A stretch of 34,944 nt of DNA from Thermoplasmata archaeon (GTDB lineage Archaea > Thermoplasmatota > Thermoplasmata > Lutacidiplasmatales > UBA184), in assembly GCA_021816955.1 (NCBI GenBank), contig JAKAWP010000012.1:1-34944 (forward strand), written 5' to 3'. Shown here piece after piece: positions 6,507 through 14,791 of this stretch. A model generated the notes under the pieces. The model did not search any database. It had not been told where the DNA came from and worked only from the letters and a program-made list of their open reading frames with translations. Position 1 is the stretch's first letter; each line of letters begins with the position of its first letter. Both the position numbers and the translations under genes were made by a program.

Positions 6507-7907
6507 ATGAACCCGACCCGATGGGAAGTCGACTCGCTCGGCCGTCGCGAAGTCCCGGCCAAGGCGTACTGGGGCATTCAGACGCTGCGCGCCCGGGAGA
6601 ATTTCCCGGTGAGCGGACTGCGCGTCTCGCCGCATCTGATCCGGGCTTACGCGTGGCTCAAGCTCGCCGCGGCCCGCGCGAACGCCGCGCTCGGGGCGCT
6701 CGACGCGCGGCGAGCCGACGCCATCGCCCGGGCGGCCGAGGAGGTGGCGAGCGGCCGCTTCGACGCGGAGTTCGTCGTCGACGTCTTCCAGGCCGGTGCC
6801 GGCGTGAGCCTGCACATGAACGTGAACGAGGTCCTCGCGAACCGGGCCCTCGAGATCCTCGGCCGGCCGCGCGGCGACTACGCGGAGCTGAGTCCGAACG
6901 ATCACGTCAACCGCGGCCAATCGACGAACGACACGTACCCGTCGGCCGCCCAGGTTGCGACGCTGTTCGCCTTCCGCGAGCTCGTGCCGGCGGTCCGCAC
7001 CCTCGTCGCGAGCCTCAGGAAGAAGGCGGAGGAGTTTCGGGGACTCGCGAAGGCCGGCCGCACGCACCTCAAGGACGCGATGCCGGTCACGCTCGGCGCC
7101 GAGTTTGGCGCTTGGGCGACCGCGCTCGAACGACTGCTCGAAGCGCTGCCGCCGATCGAGCGGGCGCTCGCCGAGATCCCCTTGGGGGGGAGCGCGGTTG
7201 GGACCGGCATCAACACGCGACCGGGCTACCGGGCGCGCGTCGTCGAGGAGTACGCGCGGCTCACCGGCCTCGCGCTGACCGTCGCCCGGGACCCGTTCGA
7301 ATCGATGGAGAGCCGCTGGCCGCTCGCCCACGCCTCGGGCTGGCTCAAGTCGCTCGCGCTCGAGCTGATCCGGATCGCGAACGACATCCGCCTGTTGTCG
7401 AGCGGCCCGGCGACGGGGCTCGACGAGTTCCGGGTCCCCGAGATCCAGCCGGGCTCTTCGATCATGCCGGCGAAGGTGAACCCGGCCGCCGCCGAGTGCC
7501 TCAACATGGTGGCGTTCCATGTCGTCGGGGCCGACACGGCCTCCGCGCTTGCCGTGCAAGGCGGCCAGCTTGAGTTGAACGTGATGACGCCCCTCATCAC
7601 CTACGAGCTGCTCTTCTCGGCGGAGATCCTCGCCCGGTTCCTGCCGGTCTTCGCCCGGTCGTGCGTCGACGGGATCACGGCGAACCCGGCGCGGCTCGAG
7701 CGCTACCTGTTGTCGTCGACCGCGCTCGCCACGGTCCTCACTCCGAAGCTCGGCTACCTCGAGGTGGCGAAGCTTTTGCACGAGGCCGAGCGGACGGGCC
7801 GCCCGGTGAAGGAGCTTCTCGTGGAGAAGAAGCTGCTGACCCCTGCGGAGGTCGAGTCGCTCCTCGGGGCGGCGGCCCTCGCGAAGCTGGCCGAACCCGT
7901 CCCTTAA
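6507..7907 (+). CDS. aspA: Aspartate ammonia-lyase (aspartase)
   Basis: 466 aa, the usual length for this family. Start is ATG 6507, with a TATA-like box 32 nt upstream; the 679-aa ORF is an upward extension through the opposite-strand gene. It belongs to the fumarase/aspartase superfamily. Visible motifs are SLGRREVPAKAYWGIQTLRARENF, NDHVNRGQSTNDTYPSA, AGRTHLKDAMPVTLG, the loop GSSIMPAKVNP (from G316) holding the catalytic serine, and the helix IANDIRLLSSGP. MPAKVNP and LLSSGP favour aspartase over fumarase, whose loop normally reads MPGKVNP. The expected reaction is L-aspartate to fumarate plus ammonia. With the glutamate dehydrogenase and aminotransferase in the window it would feed amino-acid nitrogen catabolism. 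Fumarase activity cannot be fully excluded. Confidence 0.88.
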   Translation: MNPTRWEVDSLGRREVPAKAYWGIQTLRARENFPVSGLRVSPHLIRAYAWLKLAAARANAALGALDARRADAIARAAEEVASGRFDAEFVVDVFQAGAGVSLHMNVNEVLANRALEILGRPRGDYAELSPNDHVNRGQSTNDTYPSAAQVATLFAFRELVPAVRTLVASLRKKAEEFRGLAKAGRTHLKDAMPVTLGAEFGAWATALERLLEALPPIERALAEIPLGGSAVGTGINTRPGYRARVVEEYARLTGLALTVARDPFESMESRWPLAHASGWLKSLALELIRIANDIRLLSSGPATGLDEFRVPEIQPGSSIMPAKVNPAAAECLNMVAFHVVGADTASALAVQGGQLELNVMTPLITYELLFSAEILARFLPVFARSCVDGITANPARLERYLLSSTALATVLTPKLGYLEVAKLLHEAERTGRPVKELLVEKKLLTPAEVESLLGAAALAKLAEPVP

Positions 7908-7928
7908 ACCCCGGCCCGCGGGGCGCGA

Positions 7929-7938
7929 ACGCTTAAGA
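7929..7938 (+). promoter_or_regulatory. TATA box for trmB-taw2 operon
   Basis: ACGCTTAAGA, centred about 32 nt upstream of the ATG at 7966, in the 58-bp gap after aspA. Confidence 0.6.
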
Positions 7939-7965
7939 GGGACGGGGCTCGGGCCGACGAGGCTC

Positions 7966-8718
7966 ATGGCAACGCTCGAAGAAGCGGCCGTCGCGCTCGG
8001 CACTCCGACCTCGGAAGAGTTCCGCCGTGCGGTCGAGGTGCTCGGCAAGGTCGGGCTCACCCAGTACGAGGCGCGCGCCTACATCGCGCTCGTCGCGCGG
8101 GGCGTCGGGGACGCGTCGACCGTCGCCAGTGCGGCCGGCATCCCCCGCACCTCCGCCTACAAGGTGATGGAGTCGCTCGCCGCGAAGGGATACGCCCAGG
8201 CCGCGGGCGGCAAGCCGATCCTGTTTCGGCCCACGCCCCCGCTCGACGTCGCGGAGACGCTGAAGGGCGCGATCCAGGACGTCTTCGACCAGCTCGCCTC
8301 GCTCCACCGGGTCGTCGCGGAGCACGGCGAGCCGCAGCTCGTCTACCTGTTGAGCGGCCGGGAGAAGGTCGTCGGGAAGATCGCCGAGATGCTCGACGCC
8401 GCGACCGAGACGTTCATTCTGACGATCGCCCAAGTGAGCGAAGTGCGCGACGAACTCGCGAAGAAGATCCAGAACGCGATCAAGCGCGGGGTCCGCGTCA
8501 CGTTCGTCACCGCCCCGCTCCAGAAGATACCGGACGGCGTCGAGCACGTTCCGCGGGAGAACCTCCTCGCCGCCGAGGCGCTCGCCGACGGCCGGCACGC
8601 CCTCCTCGCCGCGCCCGGGCTCGAAGCGTGCGGGTTCACCGACAACCCGATCCTGACCGCCCATCTGAAGCAGTTCCTCGAAGTGATCCTCGAGCGCGGG
8701 CCGTCGCCGGCGAAGTGA
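7966..8718 (+). CDS. TrmB-family transcriptional regulator
   Basis: 250 aa. The N-terminal winged helix (about residues 22-95) has the TrmB look: LGKVGLTQYEARAYIALVARG, then ASTVASAAGIPRTSAYKVMESLAAKGY, then a wing ending PILFRPTPP. A short helical linker (VFDQLASLHRVV) leads to a phospholipase D-like effector domain (about 125-245, AATETFILTIAQVSE...). There is no HKD catalytic pair, as is usual in regulators. Family members control sugar and central metabolism genes in archaea; the target here is unknown. It is transcribed with the Taw2-like gene, whose GTG start overlaps this stop codon (GTGA), suggesting coupled translation. Confidence 0.9.
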   Translation: MATLEEAAVALGTPTSEEFRRAVEVLGKVGLTQYEARAYIALVARGVGDASTVASAAGIPRTSAYKVMESLAAKGYAQAAGGKPILFRPTPPLDVAETLKGAIQDVFDQLASLHRVVAEHGEPQLVYLLSGREKVVGKIAEMLDAATETFILTIAQVSEVRDELAKKIQNAIKRGVRVTFVTAPLQKIPDGVEHVPRENLLAAEALADGRHALLAAPGLEACGFTDNPILTAHLKQFLEVILERGPSPAK

Positions 8719-9611
8719 GGCCCAGCGCCCCGGATCGGGCAGATCCGCCCGTTCGGGCGTGCGGCCGGCGCCGCGCGCCGGTCGAGCGGGTTCGCGACGC
8801 GCTCGCCGAACGGTTCGGCCCGGCGGTCGCGGCGGCGGTCCCGGACGGCTACCAGCGGCTCGGGAGCGTGCTGCTCGTCCGCTTGCCTCCGTCGCTGGAG
8901 CCGTACCGGGCGGAGGTCGGCCAAGCGTGGGCGCGCGTTCTCGGGGTGCGGACTGTGGTGACGCCGCGCGGCCCAATCGAGGGGGAGGGTCGGCGGCCCC
9001 GTCTCGAGCTGCTCGCCGGGAGCGACACCGTGACGACGGTCGTCGAGCACGGGCTCCGCTACCGGTTCGACGCCGCCCGCCAGATGTTCGCGCAGGGAAA
9101 TCGGGAGGAACGGCAACGCGCGGGGCGCCTCGTCCGGCCCGGCGAACGGGTCGCCGACCTGTTCGCCGGGATCGGCTACTTCACCCTCCCGATCGCGCGG
9201 GCGGCTCGCGCCAGCCGAGTGGTGGCGGTCGAGCGGGAGGCCGACACGTACGGCTGGCTCGTCGAGAACCTCCGATTGAACGGCCTCGCGGATCGGGTCG
9301 AACCGATCTTCGGCGACAATCGGACGGTCCCGCTCGACCCGGGCGGCTTCGACCGAATCTTTCTCGGCTACCTGCCGAGCGCGATCCCGTACCTCGACCG
9401 GGCGGTCGAGCTCGCGAACCCTGCGCGGGCGTACCTCCACGTCCACACCGTCGCGGACGCCCGAGCGGCCATCGCGAACGCCGAGCGCGAGGTCGGTTCG
9501 GCGCTCCGGCCGTTCGGCCCGTTCCGCTCGCTTCGCCTCGAAGGGCGCCTCGTCAAGCCGTACGGGCCCGGCCGCTCCCACTGCGTGGTCGACGTCGAGC
9601 TCGCCCGGTAA
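8715..9611 (+). CDS. Taw2/Trm5-family tRNA wybutosine enzyme
   Basis: 298 aa from GTG 8715, which overlaps the trmB stop as GTGA; the track start at 8628 lies deep in trmB. It is a class I SAM-fold protein of the Trm5/TYW2 family. An N-terminal domain (about 1-110) is followed by YRFDAARQMFAQGNREERQR, then motif I VADLFAGIGYFTLPIARAA, acidic VVAVERE, and NGLADRVEPIFGDNR. At motif IV the sequence reads FLGYLPSA. Trm5 m1G37 methyltransferases have NLP there, whereas TYW2/Taw2 enzymes that move the aminocarboxypropyl group of SAM onto the wyosine base have a G-x-L/I-P form. Taw2 (acting on tRNA-Phe G37 derivatives) is therefore preferred. Specificity is inferred from that motif alone. Confidence 0.82.
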   Translation: MRPSAPDRADPPVRACGRRRAPVERVRDALAERFGPAVAAAVPDGYQRLGSVLLVRLPPSLEPYRAEVGQAWARVLGVRTVVTPRGPIEGEGRRPRLELLAGSDTVTTVVEHGLRYRFDAARQMFAQGNREERQRAGRLVRPGERVADLFAGIGYFTLPIARAARASRVVAVEREADTYGWLVENLRLNGLADRVEPIFGDNRTVPLDPGGFDRIFLGYLPSAIPYLDRAVELANPARAYLHVHTVADARAAIANAEREVGSALRPFGPFRSLRLEGRLVKPYGPGRSHCVVDVELAR

Positions 9612-9631
9612 CGGGCGCGTCGCCGCGGCGC

Positions 9632-10762
9632 TCAGCGCGCGGACGGCGCGGGCGACTGGGCCCGAAGCGCCTCGACGGCGAGCGGGAACGCGGCGGCAAA
9701 CCGTTCGATGTCGGACGGCGGATTGGAGAACGAGACGCGGACGAACCGGTGGCCGTACGCGAGCGAGACGTACCGGCCCGACCGGACGAAGACGCCGTGG
9801 CGGAGCAACAGCTCGCGCTGCAGCTCGTCCGGGTCGAGGCCGGCCCCGCTCACGTCGATCGCGAACATGTTCGCCTGCGACGGGAAGAGCGGAAGGGCCG
9901 TCCCGGGAGTGCGGGCGACGACCTCCCGGATCCGCTGTTGGTTCGCGCGGACTTGCTCCCGGACCGCGGGGAACCACTGCGACTTCGTCGAGAGCCCCGC
10001 GACGGCCGCGACCTGGGCCAAGATGCTCACGCCGAGGTCGTTCGTGTTGAACCGGGCGATCCGCCGGGCGAGTTCGGGCGGCGCCGCGAACCCCCCGAGC
10101 CGGAGGCCCGCCAGCCCGCAGTTCTTCGCCGCCGACCAGAACGTGATGGTCGACTCGGGCGCGAAGTCGAACGCGTTCGCAGGGGCGTCCGCGAAGTCGC
10201 GGTAGGTGACGTCGTGGAGCAGGAGGAGCCGGTGGTCCCGCGCGATCTCGGCGATCGCGCGGAGCTCGTCGCGCGGGTAGGCGCTCCCGAGCGGGTTCAA
10301 CGGGTCGATGACGAGGACGGCCTGGGTCGCGGGAGTGATCGCGGCCTGGACTCGGTCGGCGGAGAGGCGGTACGGCGGGGCATAGACGCCCAGGTTTTCC
10401 GTGCGGGCGCCGCCGAGCTCGAGGAACCGGTGGATGATGAGGTACGTCGGGTCGGAGGCGACGATGATGTCGCCCGGCCCGAAGAGGGCCCGGGCCGCCG
10501 CGTACAGCGATTCGGTCGCTCCGGCGGAGACGAACACGGCATACTCCGACGGGAGCCTGAGGTCGCGTCGGACGAGTTCGCGCAGCTCCTCGAGCCCTCC
10601 GGCCGGGGGGTATCCTTCGTAGCGACGCTCGTCGATCGCCTCGAGGAGCGCGCTCCGGAAGACCTCGGGGGGAACGAGGTGGTTCGTGTTCTGGCTCATC
10701 CAGACGACCTCGCGGCGGTGCGCGTGGGCGTAGGCGAACGCGTCGAACGGAGCCGCTCCCAT
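9632..10762 (-). CDS. PLP-dependent aminotransferase, class I/II
   Basis: 376 aa from ATG 10762. Fold-type I features appear in order: GYPPAGGLEELRELV, SAGATESLYAAARALFGPGD, the DPTYLIIHRF loop, DPLNPLGSAYPRDEL, LLLLHDVTYRDFA (the PLP-contact Asp/Tyr region), and SAAKNCGLAGLRLGG with the Schiff-base lysine. The C-terminal RVSFSNP supplies the substrate-carboxylate arginine. It resembles the aspartate/histidinol-phosphate aminotransferase groups. The usual SKxxGLAGLRxG reads AAKNCGLAGLRLGG. Substrate cannot be fixed by eye. It lies 27 nt downstream of the MenG gene on the same strand but also has a TTAA box before its start, so it may have its own promoter. Confidence 0.85.
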   Translation of the reverse strand: MGAAPFDAFAYAHAHRREVVWMSQNTNHLVPPEVFRSALLEAIDERRYEGYPPAGGLEELRELVRRDLRLPSEYAVFVSAGATESLYAAARALFGPGDIIVASDPTYLIIHRFLELGGARTENLGVYAPPYRLSADRVQAAITPATQAVLVIDPLNPLGSAYPRDELRAIAEIARDHRLLLLHDVTYRDFADAPANAFDFAPESTITFWSAAKNCGLAGLRLGGFAAPPELARRIARFNTNDLGVSILAQVAAVAGLSTKSQWFPAVREQVRANQQRIREVVARTPGTALPLFPSQANMFAIDVSGAGLDPDELQRELLLRHGVFVRSGRYVSLAYGHRFVRVSFSNPPSDIERFAAAFPLAVEALRAQSPAPSAR

Positions 10763-10786
10763 CGGCCTCGGCGACGGGGAAACGGC

Positions 10787-10796
10787 CCCTTAACGG
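10787..10796 (-). promoter_or_regulatory. TATA-like element for the aminotransferase, overlapping the menG stop codon
   Basis: CCCTTAACGG, centred about 30 nt before ATG 10762 on the minus strand. The TTA at 10790-10792 is at the same time the TAA stop codon of the upstream menG gene. Confidence 0.45.
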
Positions 10797-11581
10797 CTTG
10801 GGCCGCTTCCCCCGCGGGCCCGGGCGAGGTACGCCGTGACGATCCCTTGGGAGAACCGCACCGCACGGACGGGGTCGAAGCCGGCGGCGCCGAGCCGCCG
10901 GACGATCTCCTCCCGGGCCGGCAGGGAGCGGAGGGATTCGGGCAGGTACCGGTACGGCCCCGAGCTGTGCACGGACCGCCCGAGCCACGGCACGACGTGG
11001 TCGAAGTACGCGTGGAAGAGCGACCGAACGAGCCGGTTCGGCGGCTCGGAGATCTCGAGCGTGACCAGGCTTCCGCCGTCGACGAGCACGCGGCGCATCT
11101 CGGCGAGCGAGCCGTCGAGATCGGTGAGGTTCCGCACGACGAACGCGTTCAGGACGAGGTCGAACGATCCGTCGGCGAACGGGAGCCGCCGCACGGTCGC
11201 CCGGACGGCCGTCGTCCGCGGTGCGAGCTTCCCCGCGAGCGCTCGGGCGCGCGCGACCATCGCCCCCGTGAAGTCGGCGCTCACGACCGTGCTCTCGGGA
11301 TAATGGCGAAGCGCCCAGCGAGAGAACTCGCCGGTGCCGCAGCCGACGTCCAGGACCCGACGCACGGGACGATCGGCGCGGAACCGGTCGAGCGCCCACA
11401 GCGACATCGGGCGCCAGAGGAAGTCGTTGCCGACGCTCGCCAGGTGGTCGAACCATTCGTAGCGGCCGGCGATGTGCGTGAACATCCGGCGAACGTCCCG
11501 CTCGAACGTGGGGCTCGCTCGGTCGGGGTACGGAGAGCCGTCCTCCGCGGCCCGGCCCGGCCGGCCGGGGTCGTCCGTCAC
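10790..11581 (-). CDS. menG: Demethylmenaquinone methyltransferase-like (UbiE/MenG)
   Basis: 263 aa from GTG 11581 (VTDDPGRPGR), chosen because a GGTTAAGCC box lies about 28 nt upstream; the 33 extra residues in the track ORF are not needed. The UbiE/COQ5 signature is clear: FTHIAGRYEWFDHLASVGNDFLWR at about 36-60, SAM motif I VLDVGCGTGEFSRWAL, acidic VVSADFTGAM, then RRLPFADGSFDLVLNAFVVRNLTDLDGSLAEMRRVL. The C-terminal part with VVPWLGRSVHSSGPYRYLPESLRSLP matches the family's distal motif. It would add the final methyl group in menaquinone synthesis. Together with the menC-type gene it points to menaquinone in the membrane, hence a respiratory chain. Confidence 0.85.
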   Translation of the reverse strand: MTDDPGRPGRAAEDGSPYPDRASPTFERDVRRMFTHIAGRYEWFDHLASVGNDFLWRPMSLWALDRFRADRPVRRVLDVGCGTGEFSRWALRHYPESTVVSADFTGAMVARARALAGKLAPRTTAVRATVRRLPFADGSFDLVLNAFVVRNLTDLDGSLAEMRRVLVDGGSLVTLEISEPPNRLVRSLFHAYFDHVVPWLGRSVHSSGPYRYLPESLRSLPAREEIVRRLGAAGFDPVRAVRFSQGIVTAYLARARGGSGPSR

Positions 11582-11603
11582 GGGCTCCGCCAGATCGGTC
11601 GGG

Positions 11604-11613
11604 CGGTTAAGCC
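11604..11613 (-). promoter_or_regulatory. TATA box for menG
   Basis: CGGTTAAGCC on the plus strand reads GGCTTAACCG on the minus strand. It is centred about 28 nt before the GTG at 11581 and supports that start. Confidence 0.55.
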
Positions 11614-11682
11614 CATCCCGGCAACGCATCGATGGGGGGGGACGACGGGCGTGATCGACCGACGGCTCGTTCGTGAGCAAGG

Positions 11683-11692
11683 GTTATCTAAC
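11683..11692 (+). promoter_or_regulatory. TATA box for the 94-aa membrane protein
   Basis: GTTATCTAAC, centred about 29 nt before ATG 11716, in the divergent gap with menG. Confidence 0.6.
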
Positions 11693-11715
11693 ACGCCCCC
11701 GCTCGGCCGCGCTCG

Positions 11716-12000
11716 ATGTCCGTCCCGTCCGCGGCGACCGAGCCGTCGATGCCCGCGGCTCCGCCGCCCGTAGCCGAACGGCCCCCGGCCCCGCAATTTT
11801 CGCTCTCCCGCCGTCTCGTCTTTGGCGGGTTCGGGGCGCTCGTGGTGCTCGCGGCCGTCTTCTACGTTTGGTGGGGCCTCTCCTACGGCGTCTGGCTCGA
11901 CAACGGGGTCTACTCGGTCGTGATCACGCTCGCGCTCTTCGGCCTCGCGGGCATGTGGCTCGTCCTGCCGGCTCCGCCGCGGCGGAGCCCGCCCGCGTGA
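11716..12000 (+). CDS. Small two-helix membrane protein, unknown
   Basis: 94 aa. A Pro/Ala-rich N-terminus (PAAPPPVAERPPAPQ, about 1-28) is followed by an Arg-flanked hydrophobic helix (LVFGGFGALVVLAAVFYVWWGL, about 33-54). A short acidic turn (WLDNGVY) and a second helix (SVVITLALFGLAGMWLVLPA) follow. A good TATA box and GC-rich third codon positions make it a real gene. It recalls small two-TM proteins of archaeal membranes but I recognise no family. It stands alone between the divergent menG and the convergent proS. Confidence 0.7.
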   Translation: MSVPSAATEPSMPAAPPPVAERPPAPQFSLSRRLVFGGFGALVVLAAVFYVWWGLSYGVWLDNGVYSVVITLALFGLAGMWLVLPAPPRRSPPA

Positions 12001-12015
12001 TCCGCGTCCGACCGC

Positions 12016-13440
12016 TCAGAGCGGCCGGCCCGCGACCGCCCACCGGGTCCCCGCCGCGGTGCCGCAGACGAGGCAGGATCGGGGTTCCCCGAGGGTCGGA
12101 AGGGGCAGCGGGGCCTCGGGCGTTCCAAGCAAGCTTCCGTCGACGGCCGCCTCGATCTGGTGGCCGCACGCCTCGGCTCCGCACCACTCCACGACCGCCA
12201 CCGCGCGGCCGTCGCGGAGCGCTTCGATCGAGTCGACCCGCCGAAACGCCGTCGAGAACCGCTCGGTCGCCCGGGCGTAGAGAGCCGCGTCGAACTCGGC
12301 CAGTCGGCCCCGGACGCCGGCCTCGAGGGTCGCGATCGGGATCGACCCCTTCTTCCCCAGGCGGTCGACCGCGGTGACCGAGCCGCCGCTCGCCTCCCGC
12401 GGTCCGATCTCCAAGCGCAACGGGACGCCCTTGAGCTCCCAGCGGTAGTACTTCGCCCCGGGGCGCTCGTCCCCGGTGTCGACGACGACCCGGACTCCGG
12501 CGCGCCCGAGTCGATCGGCGACGTCGCGGGCGAGCGATCCGACGTCCGCTCCCGCGCCGGGCACCGGGACGACGACGACTTCGTACGGAGCGATCGACGT
12601 GGGGAAGACGACGCCCTTCTGGTCGCCGTGGATCGCCACGACGGCGCCGAGCAGGCGTTCCGACAGGCCGAACGTCGTCTGGTGCACGTACCGCTGCTCG
12701 CCCGTCGCCGTCTCGTAGAGGAGGCCGTATGGCCGGCTGAAGTTCTCGCGGTAGTGGTGGATCGTGCCGATCTGCAGGGTCCGCGCCTCGCCGAGCGGCA
12801 CGTCGAGCGCCACGGTGTAGTAGGCGCCGGGGAACTTGTCCCACTCCGGCCGCCGCAAAAAGGCGCACGGGAGCGCGAGCGCGCGAACGATCGCCTTCGC
12901 CGTCTCAAGGTTCGACCGGACCCGGGCCGTGGCGGCGTCGTCATCGACCTGGCAGGTATGCTCCTCGAAGAAGTGGATCTCCCGCACCCGAAGGAACGGG
13001 CGGGTCGTCTTCGTCTCGTAGCGGAACGTGTTGACGATCTGGTAGACGTTGAGCGGCAGGTCGCGGTGGGACCGGATCCACTTCTGGAAGACCGGGTAGA
13101 TGGCGGTCTCGCTCGTCGGTCGGAGGACCAACGGGACGTCGAGGGGAGTCTCCCCGCCCCGGGTGACCCAGTAGACCTGCGCGTCGAACCCCCGGATGTG
13201 CTCGGCTTCCTTGGCAAACTCCGTCTGCGGGATCAAGGTCGGGAACTCGACCGGGTTCGATCCCGTCCGCTCGATCTCTTGGACGAGCAGCGCATCGAGC
13301 CGGCGCCGCGCCCGCAGCCCGTACGTCGTCCAGACGTTGAGCCCCTTGACCGGGTAGCGCTTGTCGGTCAGCTCCGCGGCCTCGACGACCGCGAGGTACC
13401 AATCGATGAACTGGGTGGTCCGGTCGGGAAGGTCGACCAT
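12016..13440 (-). CDS. proS: Prolyl-tRNA synthetase, archaeal/eukaryotic type
   Basis: 474 aa, the usual archaeal ProS length. Class II motifs are visible: VKGLNVWTTYGLRARRRLDALLVQEIERTG with FPTLIP (motif 1), LVLRPTSETAIYPVFQKWIRSHRDLPLNVYQIVNTFRYETKTTRPFLRVREIHFFEEHT (TSE proline site and motif 2), and HQTTFGLSERLLGAVVAIHGDQKG (motif 3 region). An anticodon-binding domain follows (VVVVPVPGAGADVG...). The C-terminal zinc-type extension has CGAEACGH and CLVCG. It charges tRNA-Pro. A strong TATA box (AGATATAAGA) lies about 31 nt upstream of ATG 13440. It is convergent with the preceding 94-aa gene (15-nt gap). Confidence 0.96.
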   Translation of the reverse strand: MVDLPDRTTQFIDWYLAVVEAAELTDKRYPVKGLNVWTTYGLRARRRLDALLVQEIERTGSNPVEFPTLIPQTEFAKEAEHIRGFDAQVYWVTRGGETPLDVPLVLRPTSETAIYPVFQKWIRSHRDLPLNVYQIVNTFRYETKTTRPFLRVREIHFFEEHTCQVDDDAATARVRSNLETAKAIVRALALPCAFLRRPEWDKFPGAYYTVALDVPLGEARTLQIGTIHHYRENFSRPYGLLYETATGEQRYVHQTTFGLSERLLGAVVAIHGDQKGVVFPTSIAPYEVVVVPVPGAGADVGSLARDVADRLGRAGVRVVVDTGDERPGAKYYRWELKGVPLRLEIGPREASGGSVTAVDRLGKKGSIPIATLEAGVRGRLAEFDAALYARATERFSTAFRRVDSIEALRDGRAVAVVEWCGAEACGHQIEAAVDGSLLGTPEAPLPLPTLGEPRSCLVCGTAAGTRWAVAGRPL

Positions 13441-13466
13441 GGGGTCGGCCCGACCGACGGGCGCCG

Positions 13467-13476
13467 AGATATAAGA
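13467..13476 (-). promoter_or_regulatory. TATA box for proS
   Basis: AGATATAAGA on the plus strand reads TCTTATATCT on the minus strand. It is centred about 31 nt before the proS ATG and is one of the best TATA matches in the window. Confidence 0.7.
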
Positions 13477-13589
13477 GGCGCCCCGGCGCGCCGAGCCGGT
13501 CCCGGACGGCGGCGACGGCCGCTACGGCGCCGGGCCGCGAGGAAAGCCGACCCGGGCTCGGGGGCCGTCCCGCGGCGCCAGGACCCGAG

Positions 13590-13599
13590 CCATTAAGCG
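13590..13599 (+). promoter_or_regulatory. TATA box for the DUF373 gene
   Basis: CCATTAAGCG, centred about 30 nt before ATG 13625. The gap 13441-13589 between the two divergent promoters holds nothing else recognisable. Confidence 0.6.
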
Positions 13600-13624
13600 G
13601 AGAGGCGCGCTATCGACGAAGGCC

Positions 13625-14716
13625 ATGAGGCTCGTCGTCTGCATCGACCGCGACGATGACCTTGGACGGAAGGCCCAACTCGCCGGTCCGGTCGTCGGTC
13701 GGAGCGCCGCGCTCGAAGCGGCGACCCGGCTCGGGGTCGCGGACCCGGAGGACTCCGACACGAACGCGATCCTCGCGGGGGTCCAGCTTGTCGACGAGCT
13801 GCGGGGGGAGGGCGACGAGGCGGAGATCTGCATCCTCACGGGAGCGGCGAAGGTCGGCCCGATCTCCGACCGCCGGATCGCCCGCCAGCTGGACGAAGTG
13901 GTCCAGCGCCTCGCGGTGACGAGCGCGCATCTCGTCAGCGACGGCGCGGAGGACGAGTTCATCTTCCCCCTCATCTCCTCGCGCCTGAAGATCGACGGCG
14001 TCCGCCGCGTCTATGTCCGCCAGAACGCCAACATCGAATCGACGTACTATACCGTCGTCCGGGCGCTCAAGGATCCGAAGCTCCGGGCGAAGACGATCCT
14101 GCCGGTCGCGATCGTCCTGCTCCTCCTCGGGATCACCGCGGCGGGCGGGGTTTTGCTCTGGGGGCTCGTCGCCCTGTCGATCCTTCTCGGCATCTACCTC
14201 GTCTTCTGGACGTTCGACATCGACGAGATGATCATCGATGCCGTCCGGAGCGCCTCGACGGACGTCCGGCAAGGGTCGATCGCCTTCGGCTTCGGGCTGT
14301 TCTCGGTCGCGCTCGTCGGCGTCGGCTTCCTGACCGGGTACAACGGCTACCTCACGTCGATCCGGTCGGCGTCCCTCTTCATTTCCGTGATCACGTTCCT
14401 CGTCAACGGGCTGTTCTGGTGGATCCTCGGGGGCGTCGTCTGGGAAGCGGGCCGGGCCCTGCGCCGGTTCCTCTGGAATCGCCGGTTCCCGCGGAGCTGG
14501 GTCGTCGCCACCGCGTCGATCGTCGGAATCGGCTTCGTGAGCTACAGCGTCCTCTTCATCGCGAAGTACCTCGACAGCGTCCAGACCGGCTACACGCTGC
14601 CGCTCCTCCTGATCTTCCTGGTCGCCGGCTTTGGCCTGATCATCGGGGCGAGCTTCCTCCAGCAGCGGTTCCGGGCCGGGCGGGGGAGCCCCGCGAGCGA
14701 CCCCGCCTCCAGCTGA
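13625..14716 (+). CDS. DUF373 family archaeal membrane protein
   Basis: 363 aa from ATG 13625, with a TATA box 30 nt upstream. The N-terminal soluble part (about 1-145) begins MRLVVCIDRDDDLGRKA and contains DPEDSDTNAI, ICILTGAAKVGPISDRRIARQLDEV and LVSDGAEDEFIFPLISSRLKI, which are hallmarks of DUF373. About six hydrophobic helices follow (155-350), starting KTILPVAIVLLLLGITAAGG. The family is widespread in archaea and its role is unknown. The Asp-rich N-terminal motif (DRDDDLG) suggests a nucleotide- or metal-binding domain facing the cytoplasm; that is inference. It stands alone, convergent with the phosphoribosyltransferase gene. Confidence 0.88.
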   Translation: MRLVVCIDRDDDLGRKAQLAGPVVGRSAALEAATRLGVADPEDSDTNAILAGVQLVDELRGEGDEAEICILTGAAKVGPISDRRIARQLDEVVQRLAVTSAHLVSDGAEDEFIFPLISSRLKIDGVRRVYVRQNANIESTYYTVVRALKDPKLRAKTILPVAIVLLLLGITAAGGVLLWGLVALSILLGIYLVFWTFDIDEMIIDAVRSASTDVRQGSIAFGFGLFSVALVGVGFLTGYNGYLTSIRSASLFISVITFLVNGLFWWILGGVVWEAGRALRRFLWNRRFPRSWVVATASIVGIGFVSYSVLFIAKYLDSVQTGYTLPLLLIFLVAGFGLIIGASFLQQRFRAGRGSPASDPASS

Positions 14717-14791
14717 CGCGGCTCGGCCGGCGGCTCGGTCGGCGTCGACCCGTCGTTGAATCGGGCGCGTTCCGCGGAGGCGAGCGCCCGC

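Noticed and set aside
8343-11456. 1037-aa minus-strand ORF
   Set aside because: It lies across trmB, taw2, the aminotransferase and menG and consists of Arg/Gly/Pro-rich noise; a GC-bias shadow.
8759-11773. 1004-aa plus-strand ORF
   Set aside because: Shadow of taw2 and, antisense, of the aminotransferase and menG; no domain, no hydrophobic pattern.
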